A DNA stretch of 21,490 nucleotides, from assembly GCA_938049795.1 (NCBI GenBank), contig CALLCD010000236.1, positions 1 through 21,490 of the forward strand, read 5' to 3'. A program made the translations under genes and the position numbers. Positions 7,992-14,886 of this stretch are shown piece by piece (the first letter of the stretch is position 1; each line of letters starts with the position of its first letter). The notes beneath the pieces are model-generated. The model made no database searches. It saw nothing but the letters and a program-made list of their open reading frames with translations, and had not been told where the DNA came from. Source of the DNA: an uncultured Hyphomonadaceae bacterium. GTDB taxonomy: Bacteria > Pseudomonadota > Alphaproteobacteria > Caulobacterales > Hyphomonadaceae.

Positions 7992-8031
7992 AGGGGCGAT
8001 GCGGCGATGGCTGCATCGCTCCTTGTTTTTT
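7992..8031 (+). terminator. Intrinsic terminator of the NSS gene
   Basis: The arms AGGGGCGATGC (7992-8002) and GCATCGCTCCT (8013-8023) form an 11-base stem with a single G-T wobble and a 10-base loop. TTGTTTTTT follows (8023-8031). It stands 29 bases after the symporter stop, correctly oriented for plus-strand transcription. Read in the other direction it lacks a convincing T-run. Confidence 0.88.
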
Positions 8032-8045
8032 CCGCTCTTCCCCCA

Positions 8046-8087
8046 CGAGTCTACAAATCAGTCTAATAGACTCGATTGTAGACTTTT
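8046..8087. repeat. Nested inverted repeats built on AGTCTA/TAGACT
   Basis: Outer arms AGTCTACAA (8048-8056) and TTGTAGACT (8076-8084) enclose inner arms AGTCTA (8060-8065) and TAGACT (8067-8072). An alternative pairing joins CGAGTCTA (8046-8053) with TAGACTCG (8067-8074). TTTT ends the block. It sits between the convergent symporter and peptidase genes. It may be a backup terminator on the plus strand or a switchable 3' structure of the peptidase mRNA; neither is proven. Confidence 0.55.
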
Positions 8088-8119
8088 GACGCCCTTAAGA
8101 GACTCCGGTTTGCGGGGGT

Positions 8120-9094
8120 TTAGGCGTAGACATCCGCGAACTTTTCGGTCGCCTGTATCAGTTGATCGACAATGCCATGTTCGAGGCTCGAATGGCCCGC
8201 ATCAGGGATGATGTGCAGGTCCGCGCGCGGCCACGCTTTCTTGAGCGCCCATGCGGTTGAGAGCGGGGTCACGACATCATAGCGGCCATGCACAATCGTG
8301 CCCGGTATGCCGCCAAGCTTGGCCTTGATCTGGTCAAGCAGCCATGTATCGCTCGGGAAAAAGCCCTGATTGACGAAATAATGGTTTTCGATTCGGGCAA
8401 AAGCATCAACAAAATCAGCGTCTTCGAAGCGCGGCGGGGCTTGGCCGGTTGTTCGCATCGTGATCGTTTCGCCTTCCCAGCAGGCCCAGGCGCGCGCCGC
8501 TTGCAGGCGCTCTGCTTGATTGTCAGACATCAGCCGCCGATTAAACGCGCCGAGCAGGTCATGGCGTTCTTCGGCGGGGATCGGGGCGACATAGCGGTCA
8601 TAGGCGTCCGGAAACAGCCGGCTCGCTCCATCTTGGTAAAACCAGTTCAGCTCGGCTTTGGACACTAGAAAAATGCCTCTTAAAACAAGGCCAAGTACGC
8701 GTTCTGGGTGTGTCACCGCATAGGCCAGCGCCAGCGTCGAGCCCCATGATCCGCCGAAAACCAACCATTTTTCAATGCCCAGCAATTTTCGCAAAGCCTC
8801 GATGTCCTCGATCAACGCCCAGGTGTCATTCTCACGCAATTCCGAGTGCGGGGTCGATTTCCCGCATCCGCGCTGGTCCGTGAGCACGATCCGGTAGCGG
8901 TGAGGGTCAAAGAAACGACGCATTTCAGGGCTAGACCCACCTCCTGGTCCCCCATGCAGGCCGATGACGGGCACCCCGCGCGGGTGGCCGGATTCTTCCC
9001 AGTAGATTTCATGGAGGTCTGACACCCGCAATCGACCTGTCTGACGGGTCGGCAAAGGTGGAAACAGGGTGCGGCGTGAAAGTGATTTGTTCAT
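8120..9094 (-). CDS. pip: Proline iminopeptidase (alpha/beta hydrolase, family S33)
   Basis: The enzyme removes N-terminal proline from peptides in the cytoplasm. The 324-residue length is standard. The oxyanion signature HGGPGGGSSP (47-56), the tract TDQRGCGKS (72-80), the nucleophile elbow GGSWG with S116, acid D273 in GRYDVVTP and base H301 in DAGHSS make a complete triad. The FPDAYDRYVAPIPAEER cap region is also typical of Pip. The start has an AGGTGA about nine bases upstream on the minus strand. The gene is alone, convergent with the NSS symporter and divergent from a lipoprotein gene. A role in using imported peptides is plausible but not shown by context. Confidence 0.95.
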   Translation of the reverse strand: MNKSLSRRTLFPPLPTRQTGRLRVSDLHEIYWEESGHPRGVPVIGLHGGPGGGSSPEMRRFFDPHRYRIVLTDQRGCGKSTPHSELRENDTWALIEDIEALRKLLGIEKWLVFGGSWGSTLALAYAVTHPERVLGLVLRGIFLVSKAELNWFYQDGASRLFPDAYDRYVAPIPAEERHDLLGAFNRRLMSDNQAERLQAARAWACWEGETITMRTTGQAPPRFEDADFVDAFARIENHYFVNQGFFPSDTWLLDQIKAKLGGIPGTIVHGRYDVVTPLSTAWALKKAWPRADLHIIPDAGHSSLEHGIVDQLIQATEKFADVYA

Positions 9095-9114
9095 ACATCT
9101 TTCACCTAAACGCA

Positions 9115-9145
9115 GTTATACTAGAAATATAGACTAGACGCACAA
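9115..9145 (-). promoter_or_regulatory. Possible promoter of the proline iminopeptidase gene
   Basis: On the minus strand TTGTGC (9145-9140) and TATAAC (9120-9115) resemble -35 and -10 boxes, but the gap is 19 bases; TAGTAT at 9123-9118 gives 16. The AT-rich spacer also holds TAGACTAGAC in plus-strand reading, echoing the TAGACT repeats at 8046-8084. This is a weak call from consensus only. Confidence 0.25.
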
Positions 9146-9194
9146 TTATGTGTGTGTATTGATATTTTCGTGATCGGAACGCTGAGGGTAATGG

Positions 9195-9827
9195 ATGCTT
9201 AAGTCGGGCATTTTCGTAATGGCTGTTGCAGTTTGCGCGCTTGGTGGCTGCGCGACGGTGTCAGTGATTCCAGGGGCGGCACCGGCAGAGAAAACCATCT
9301 CTCTCCAACAATCCGAACTGCGCGCCGCTGCGGCAGAATTTACCCAAGAAGCAACAGACCGGCATTGGATCGCCAAAGAACATGGCGTCATGCGATTTGC
9401 CCGTGTGCTCGCTCATGGCGGCGATGCGCTTGGCGAAGGTGAGCGCGCCCGCGAAACCTATGCCGAGATGATCGGTGTCGGGCACCGTGACGCAGCCTCG
9501 ATTGCGCTCAGCCTGTCTGCGGATGTCAATGACGCTTCGGCCCTGTTGTCGGCCCTGTCACAGACCGCCCAAAGCTTCCTCGCGAGCGATGATCCGGACC
9601 GGATGATCACCACCCGCGCCGACCTTGTCAGCTTCGAGCGGACATTGGTTCAGGCCCAGCGGGTGCGCAGAAATTTCGCTGATATTTTGCCTCAGATCGA
9701 CACGGCTGACACAGGCTCAGTCGATGCGGCGATGGCCAAGTTCGACCGGCAAGTTGACCGCGCCCGCGGCGTGGCAGATCGGCTTGCACGCGACTATACC
9801 AATCGCAATGCACAGGCTGTCTCATGA
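9195..9827 (+). CDS. Predicted outer-membrane lipoprotein, function unknown
   Basis: I do not recognise this 210-residue protein. Its N-terminus is a clear lipoprotein signal: a short basic start, a hydrophobic core (IFVMAVAVCA) and a lipobox LGGC with C19. The following Ala-Thr lack an aspartate at +2, favouring outer-membrane sorting. The mature part is almost all amphipathic helix (two or three long segments at about 36-125 and 140-205) and Ala/Asp/Arg-rich. There are no cysteines after the lipobox and no catalytic motif. An ATG four bases upstream (9191) hits a stop at once, so 9195 with GAGGG ahead is the start. It is divergent from the proline iminopeptidase and overlaps a tiny ORF at its stop (ATGA). 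Confidence 0.8.
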   Translation: MLKSGIFVMAVAVCALGGCATVSVIPGAAPAEKTISLQQSELRAAAAEFTQEATDRHWIAKEHGVMRFARVLAHGGDALGEGERARETYAEMIGVGHRDAASIALSLSADVNDASALLSALSQTAQSFLASDDPDRMITTRADLVSFERTLVQAQRVRRNFADILPQIDTADTGSVDAAMAKFDRQVDRARGVADRLARDYTNRNAQAVS

Positions 9828-9916
9828 TCATCTGCCTGACGCTTGCTGCGCTGGCTCTGGCGCGTAAATCTGTACCGGCGCTCGCCAAGTCGAAGCGCCC
9901 GACCGCCAAGTCCTAA
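9824..9916 (+). CDS. Possible 30-residue hydrophobic-basic peptide coupled to the lipoprotein
   Basis: The stop of the lipoprotein gene overlaps an ATG (ATGA at 9824-9827). It opens a 30-codon frame ending at TAA 9914-9916. The product has a hydrophobic start (MIICLTLAALALA) and a basic, Ser/Pro/Ala-rich tail with six lysines and arginines. This could be a membrane-surface micropeptide made by translational coupling. The hydrophobic run of about 13 residues is short for a full membrane span. No homologue is known to me, and the overlap could be chance. Confidence 0.3.
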   Translation: MIICLTLAALALARKSVPALAKSKRPTAKS

Positions 9917-10030
9917 AGACAGGGCTCCTGATAAAAACCGAAACTGACCTCGACGCGCGCGTGATCGCAGCCTATTCACATCTGTAACACTTGGTCCAAA
10001 ATCGGGACGCAGAAGAGGTAGGGCGGACGC

Positions 10031-11143
10031 ATGATTACAGCAGGGGATGAATACCCGATTCACCAGACAGCGGACCCAATTGCGGTTTCGGGAACCGACC
10101 GGAATTTCTACGACCGCTATTTCTTCAACGGCTACAGCGCTGATGGCTCTGTCTTTTTTGCTGCCGCCATGGGGATCTATCCGCATCTGAACATTATCGA
10201 CGGCGCGTTTTCGGTGCTCAAGGATGGCAAACAATCCTCGATCTATTTCTCGCGCGGGCTGAACAATGAGCGCATGGACACGCATGTCGGCCCGTTTTCC
10301 GTCAGCGTGGTCGAGGCGCTCAAAACAATCCGTCTCACACTGGCCGAGACCGATGGGATTAGCTGCGATCTGACCTTTTCAGGCCGGGCGTTCCCGATTG
10401 AGGAACCGCGTTTCACCTATCGCCAGGGCGGCTCGCGCACTTTGCTCGATGTCACCCGTATGACGCAGAACGGCCACTGGCGCGGTGAGATCATGCTTGA
10501 CGGCGAGACGATTACGGTTGGCGAAGGCTGGTCAGGAACGCGCGACCGGAGCTGGGGCGTTCGTCCCATTGGTGCGGGTGACGGCAATCCGGTGATCCCG
10601 TTCGAGATTCCGCAATTTTACTGGATCTGGACGCCGGTCAATTTTGCCGACCGTTCCTTCTTTTTCCACGTCAATGATGACGCCCACGGCCATCCGTGGA
10701 ACACGCGCGCGGTGATGGTACGCGATGGGGCCAATGAGAGCGAGCATGGGCATCTGGCGACGGCCAAAGCGGATGTGCGCTATGTCAGCGGGACACGGCG
10801 CGGGGCGGGCTGTACCGTGGCTTTCACCGATCGCGATAACAGGTCCGGCACGCTGGAGCTGACCCCGCTCTCGCAATTTCAGATGAAGGGCCTCGGTTAC
10901 CGCCATCCCAAATGGACCCATGGTGCCTTTATCAGCGAGGAACCAAGCTGGGAACGCGAAGACTGGCAGCCCGACACGTTGACCTGGGCCGATCCGCACA
11001 ATTTACACATACAGGCCATCTCCAAGGCTGTGCTCACTGCGCCCGATGGCAGCGTGCATGAAGGCATTGGCAGCTTTGAGCAGCTTTTTGCCGGGGCGCA
11101 TGCGCCGAGCGGGTTCAAGTCGATTATGGATGGCGCGCCATGA
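10031..11143 (+). CDS. Uncharacterised lipocalin/AttH-like protein (DUF7064/DUF7065-type)
   Basis: The 370-residue product is rich in beta-strand and aromatic residues. It has no signal peptide or membrane helix, so it is probably cytoplasmic. WSGTRDRSWGVRPIG (about 167-181), the repeated FFFHVNDDAHGHPWNTR-type strand and the ending GSFEQLFAG match the look of bacterial proteins I know as DUF7064/DUF7065. Those proteins vaguely resemble the AttH/CrtC/hydroxysteroid-binding lipocalin-like group. Their activity is unknown; ligand binding or hydration of a hydrophobic substrate are options. It begins a tight operon, with its stop overlapping the start of a phosphotransferase gene (ATGA at 11140-11143). 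That suggests a joint metabolic role. AGAGGTAGGG precedes the ATG. Family assignment is from memory, not a search. Confidence 0.75.
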   Translation: MITAGDEYPIHQTADPIAVSGTDRNFYDRYFFNGYSADGSVFFAAAMGIYPHLNIIDGAFSVLKDGKQSSIYFSRGLNNERMDTHVGPFSVSVVEALKTIRLTLAETDGISCDLTFSGRAFPIEEPRFTYRQGGSRTLLDVTRMTQNGHWRGEIMLDGETITVGEGWSGTRDRSWGVRPIGAGDGNPVIPFEIPQFYWIWTPVNFADRSFFFHVNDDAHGHPWNTRAVMVRDGANESEHGHLATAKADVRYVSGTRRGAGCTVAFTDRDNRSGTLELTPLSQFQMKGLGYRHPKWTHGAFISEEPSWEREDWQPDTLTWADPHNLHIQAISKAVLTAPDGSVHEGIGSFEQLFAGAHAPSGFKSIMDGAP

Positions 11144-12189
11144 GCAAAGCGGTCGAAGACAAAGCGCTCGCACGCCAGATCGAGGCATATCTCTCCGGCC
11201 AGATCGCAGACGCCAGCGGGATGCGCGTGACCCTGTTGCGCCGGCTACATGGCGGGGCCTCGCGCCAGACCTATATGGTGGATGCAGAGTACACCGAGGC
11301 AGGCCGTAAGGTGACCCGCGCGCTCATTTTGCGCCGTGATCCGCCTGACAGTCTGATCGACACGGAACGCCGCGTCGAGTTTGCTGCGATCCAGTCAATG
11401 GAGGGGGCGGGTTTGCCTGTGCCCAAAGCCCTGTTTCTGGAAGAGGGCAGCGAGGCGCTTGGCGCGCCATTTTTTGTCATGGAGCGTATCGAAACGGGTG
11501 TTCCTGCGCAGCCGTTCCGGCTTGAAGCGCTGGACCCGCACAGGGAGAGCCTTGGCCGCCAGATCTTCCGCCATATTGGTGCGATAGCGGCGGTTGATCC
11601 GGCTGGCTCGCCGCTCTCGGAAGTGATTGATACGCCCGCGCTGGACGCCTGCTGGCAGCGCGAGCTCAATTATTGGGAGCGCGAGATCGACACACATGCG
11701 CGCAAGCCCGAGCCGATCACGAAAGCCGCGATCCGGCATTTGCGCCGCAATCCACCGCCGCCTGCGCAGAGGCTGTCAATTGTGCATGGCGACTTCCGCG
11801 TCGGGAATTTTCTCCACAATGAGGCGGGGCGCCTGACCGGCATTCTTGATTGGGAAATGGCCCATATCGGCGACCCGTATGAGGATTTTGCATGGATGAC
11901 CGATCCGCTCTGGTCTGGCGGTGATCTGGCGCGTGCGGGCGGGCTGGTGGCTTGGCCTGAAGCGATTGGCGAATGGGAGCTGACGTCGGGCTGCAAGTTT
12001 GATTTTGGCGCATTCGAGTGGTGGTCGATCTTTGCCTCGGTCAAAGCGATGGGCATCTGGATCAGTTCGGCGCGTGCCTTTGCGGACGGGGCAAATGATG
12101 ATCCGATCCTCGCTTGGTCGGGCTGGTTCACCCACGCCGCCCATGAGCGTATTCTCAGCGCGCGCCTGTCGTCGAAATACAAAGCCTAG
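11140..12189 (+). CDS. APH-fold phosphotransferase, ACAD10/ACAD11-LvaA type
   Basis: This 349-residue protein has the aminoglycoside-phosphotransferase/choline-kinase fold. The glycine-rich loop is LHGGASRQTYMV (36-47), followed by an LILRRDPPD strand (62-70) and LPVPKALFLEE. The catalytic HGDFRVGN (216-223) contains D218 and N223, and the metal-binding ILDWEMAHIGDP has D237. This subgroup includes the kinase domains of ACAD10/11 and Pseudomonas LvaA, which phosphorylate hydroxyacyl-CoAs, rather than antibiotic-resistance kinases. Its place between a lipocalin-like protein and a small helical protein supports a catabolic role. Substrate is unknown. No acyl-CoA dehydrogenase lies nearby in this window, which is a gap in the analogy. 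Confidence 0.88.
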   Translation: MSKAVEDKALARQIEAYLSGQIADASGMRVTLLRRLHGGASRQTYMVDAEYTEAGRKVTRALILRRDPPDSLIDTERRVEFAAIQSMEGAGLPVPKALFLEEGSEALGAPFFVMERIETGVPAQPFRLEALDPHRESLGRQIFRHIGAIAAVDPAGSPLSEVIDTPALDACWQRELNYWEREIDTHARKPEPITKAAIRHLRRNPPPPAQRLSIVHGDFRVGNFLHNEAGRLTGILDWEMAHIGDPYEDFAWMTDPLWSGGDLARAGGLVAWPEAIGEWELTSGCKFDFGAFEWWSIFASVKAMGIWISSARAFADGANDDPILAWSGWFTHAAHERILSARLSSKYKA

Positions 12190-12198
12190 GAGAGAGAG

Positions 12199-12654
12199 AT
12201 GAGTGATATTGCAATGATCCTCGACCGGCTGGGCAAAAAGTTGTCGATTGATGTCAGCCCGCATTTAGAGGGCCATTATGCCGGTGGGCATGTGATTATG
12301 GCAGGGTTGTTGACGATGATGGCGTCCGAGCAGTTTGACGGCCTCGTGGACCGGCTCCTCGCGGACATTGGCGATATGCGCACGCTTCTGATCGATGGCG
12401 GTGTCGATGTTGGGGACACGCGGACGCGCAGTTTCAAAGTCAGCGCGGTGCAGGAGGTCCATAACCGGCTGTCGGCCGAACTTATCACACTGCAGGAGCG
12501 GATCGAGCTGCTTGATGACCCTGCTTCCAGGGCGCTTAATGCCCGCATCTGGCGCTATTTCAGCGAAGGGGCCGAAGCGCGGATGCCGACCATGCCGGAC
12601 TTTGCCGACGCGCGGGCGGAGGTGCTGGCCGAACTGGAACAGGCGGGCGAATGA
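12199..12654 (+). CDS. Small helical protein, possible kinase partner (DUF6285/LvaB-like?)
   Basis: The 151-residue product is predicted all-helical, with no signal, membrane span or cysteine. It starts MSDIAMILDRLGKKLSIDV. The segment PHLEGHYAGGHVIMAGLLTMMA (about 21-42) suggests a helix pair, followed by an acidic/Arg-rich middle and an acidic end. Small helical proteins of this kind, such as LvaB and DUF6285 proteins, sit beside ACAD10/11-type phosphotransferases. LvaB is required for LvaA kinase activity. The adjacency here (nine-base gap after the kinase, AGGAGAG ribosome site) invites the same role. Sequence similarity to LvaB is not established by eye. Its stop overlaps the MFS start (ATGA). 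Confidence 0.7.
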   Translation: MSDIAMILDRLGKKLSIDVSPHLEGHYAGGHVIMAGLLTMMASEQFDGLVDRLLADIGDMRTLLIDGGVDVGDTRTRSFKVSAVQEVHNRLSAELITLQERIELLDDPASRALNARIWRYFSEGAEARMPTMPDFADARAEVLAELEQAGE

Positions 12655-13847
12655 GCCGAAACTGGCGCGCGACCGGATTTGGCGTAGCGCTTTATCTCCT
12701 GGTCGGGGCCAATCTGCCGTTTCTTCCGGTCTGGATGGAAAGCGAGCGCGGGCTCAGCGGCGGGCAGATTTCGGCCATTATCGCGGCGGCGACGCTGATC
12801 CGCATTTTTGCCGGTCCGATGATTGCTGCCGAGGCCGAGCGGCGCGGATTACGCAGGGTGCTTGGCGCATTGGCGCTGGTGACATTGCTGTCTTATATCG
12901 CGCTATTTCCGGGCGGGCCGATCCTGCTTGCGGCGATGTTATTGGTTGGAACCTATGTCATGTGGGGCGTGCTGTCGCCTTTGACCGAGGGCTTGCTGAT
13001 CGCGAGCACGCAGGAGGGGCGGCCGGATTATGGTGTGGCGCGGGCGCTTGCGTCTGCGGGGTTTATTGTGTCGAGCCTTTTGGTTGGCGCGCTGGTTGAG
13101 GGGTTTGGGCCGGATTGGGCGCTTAGGGCGATGATCGGGGCGGCATTTGTCTTGTGTCTTGCGAGCCTGATCCTGCCCGAAGACCGGCCCGCTGCGGCGC
13201 GCCGTCCGGGATTTGTGCAGACTTTGAGAGAGGGGTTCGGGCTTTATCGTAACCGGCGGCTTTTGTGGCTGGCTTTGAGTGTGTCGCTGATCCAGTCCGC
13301 CCATGCCTATTACTATAATCTGGGGTCGAATGTCTGGCTCGGGCAGGGGGTGGAGGCGGGCCATTTGGGGGCGCTTTGGTCGGTTGGGGTTGCGGCGGAG
13401 ATCGTGCTTTTGGTCTTTTCCGGATGGCTGTTTGTGCAATCGCGCTGGACGCCGGGTGCGCTGATCCTGCTGGGCGGGGCGGGTGCGGTTCTGCGCTGGA
13501 CGCTGGCAGGTTTTGCGCCGCCGCTTTTGGTGCTTTACGGCTTGCAGGCGCTTCATGCGCTAAGCTTTGCGGCGACCCATATTGGCGGCTTGCGGTTTCT
13601 AAACGAGGAAGTTGCACCCGCTAAAGTGCCCGTGGCGATGACGATTAACAGCGCGATAGCGTTTGGTCCGATGCTGGCGCTCTTTGGCCTGTTGGCGGGG
13701 TGGTATTATGATTTTGCCGCTGGAGAAGCGGCTGGCGCGCAGGCGCGGGGTTATTGGCTGATGGCGGTCATTGCGCTGGCGGGATGCTTGTGCGCGATCC
13801 CGCTCTTAAGGCGTGTTAGCCCCAAAGTGCAGGCTCGGGCGGGCTGA
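12651..13847 (+). CDS. MFS transporter, HcaT/MFS_1-like
   Basis: A 398-residue, 12-helix major facilitator. The early GLSGGQISAIIAAATLIRIFAGP (TM2 area), the RRGLRRVLG loop (about 64-72) and the central basic loop (EDRPAAARRPGFVQTLREGF) suit the MFS_1-like group. That group includes the 3-phenylpropionate carrier HcaT and nucleoside-proton symporters. It therefore probably imports a small organic acid or nucleoside-like compound with protons. The ATGA overlap with the upstream small protein makes it the last gene of the 10031-13847 operon. That suggests it supplies the substrate acted on by the kinase. The last 32 bases overlap the converging epimerase gene. No terminator is visible. Confidence 0.88.
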   Translation: MSRNWRATGFGVALYLLVGANLPFLPVWMESERGLSGGQISAIIAAATLIRIFAGPMIAAEAERRGLRRVLGALALVTLLSYIALFPGGPILLAAMLLVGTYVMWGVLSPLTEGLLIASTQEGRPDYGVARALASAGFIVSSLLVGALVEGFGPDWALRAMIGAAFVLCLASLILPEDRPAAARRPGFVQTLREGFGLYRNRRLLWLALSVSLIQSAHAYYYNLGSNVWLGQGVEAGHLGALWSVGVAAEIVLLVFSGWLFVQSRWTPGALILLGGAGAVLRWTLAGFAPPLLVLYGLQALHALSFAATHIGGLRFLNEEVAPAKVPVAMTINSAIAFGPMLALFGLLAGWYYDFAAGEAAGAQARGYWLMAVIALAGCLCAIPLLRRVSPKVQARAG

Positions 13848-14790
13848 CAATTCCATCCGCATAAGACAGACCGTGTGGCACGTCTTCGCTGAGCCAGAGC
13901 GGGCCATCAAGATCGACAAAATCGGCAAGTGCGGCGAGCAGCATCGCAGGTGCCATCGACAAAGATCCTGCGACCATGCACCCGATCATGACTTGCATAT
14001 TGGCGGCCCGCGCGGCGCGATACATGGCGATGGCTTCGGTCAGCCCGCCCGTCTTGTCAAGCTTGATATTGACCGCGCCATACCGGCTTGCAAGCTCTGT
14101 GATATTGGCCGCCGTGTGCGCGCTTTCATCGGCGCAAATGGGGACTGCGCCTGATGTGCCGGAGAGGTGTGTGTCTGCATCTGCCGGGAAGGGCTGTTCG
14201 ATGAGCACTGCGCCGACCCTCGCTGCGCGGGCGAGAAAATCTGCGAACCCGTCCGCCGCCATACCTTCATTGCCGTCGAGGATTAGCTTTGCATCGGGCC
14301 GCGCCGCGTGGACCGCTTCGAGCCGTTCAATATCGCCAGCGCCGCCTATTTTCAGCTTGAGCAATTGCCCCGTGACTTGCTCTGCCGCACGGGCCATCTG
14401 GTCTGGTGCATCAAGCGTGATGGTCACCGCCGTTTGAACGGGTTTTGGCTCCGGCAAACCGGCAAGTGTCCAAACCGGCTTGCGTTTTTGCTTGGCTTCG
14501 AGATCCCAAAGCGCGCAATCGAGCGCACATCGCGCTGCGCCCGCCGGCAAAAGGCTCTGGGCGTCCGCGCGGCTCACCCCCGCTTCGATTTGGCTGCGGC
14601 AGGCTTCGATCTGCGCGATGACCGACCCGCAGCTTTCGCCATAACGGCCATAAGGCACACATTCGCCGCGCCCCATCGCGCCCTGTGTTTCAAGCGTGAC
14701 CGTCACCGTCTGCGCCCGCGTTTTCGAGCCGCGCGAAATCGCAAATGCAGTTCGCAGGGGACGCGAATGTTCTTGTATTGTCAGCTTCAT
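13816..14790 (-). CDS. L-Ala-D/L-Glu epimerase (dipeptide epimerase, enolase superfamily)
   Basis: The enzyme interconverts L-Ala-D-Glu and L-Ala-L-Glu, a step in recycling murein peptides. The 324-residue product has the muconate-lactonising-type acid/base set: KxK (K145, K147 in LKLKIGG), metal ligands D172 (LDGNEG), E198 (IEQPFP) and D221 (CADES), and the second lysine K243 in NIKLDKTGG. MIGCMVAGSLS near 268-278 fits the epimerase branch. I placed the start at 14790 (MKLTIQEHSRP). The frame stays open far upstream, but that extension has no recognisable sequence and lies across the next gene. No clear ribosome site precedes the ATG. It converges on the MFS gene with a 32-base overlap and diverges from the Mla-like operon. 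Alternative: another dipeptide epimerase specificity. Confidence 0.9.
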   Translation of the reverse strand: MKLTIQEHSRPLRTAFAISRGSKTRAQTVTVTLETQGAMGRGECVPYGRYGESCGSVIAQIEACRSQIEAGVSRADAQSLLPAGAARCALDCALWDLEAKQKRKPVWTLAGLPEPKPVQTAVTITLDAPDQMARAAEQVTGQLLKLKIGGAGDIERLEAVHAARPDAKLILDGNEGMAADGFADFLARAARVGAVLIEQPFPADADTHLSGTSGAVPICADESAHTAANITELASRYGAVNIKLDKTGGLTEAIAMYRAARAANMQVMIGCMVAGSLSMAPAMLLAALADFVDLDGPLWLSEDVPHGLSYADGIVSPPEPALWG

Positions 14791-14886
14791 CGCGCGTTTA
14801 TAGCCCAGATCAATAAAAATTGAAGGAGTTCGGTGGCTCGTTCTTAAGCATGGTTTGGTAGCTTGGATGAGAAAAAATAGGTAAAT

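Noticed and set aside
7999..8211. 70-codon plus-strand frame with an AGAGGGG site before its ATG
   Set aside because: It begins inside the symporter terminator stem and runs into the peptidase gene on the other strand; the purine run is part of the hairpin.
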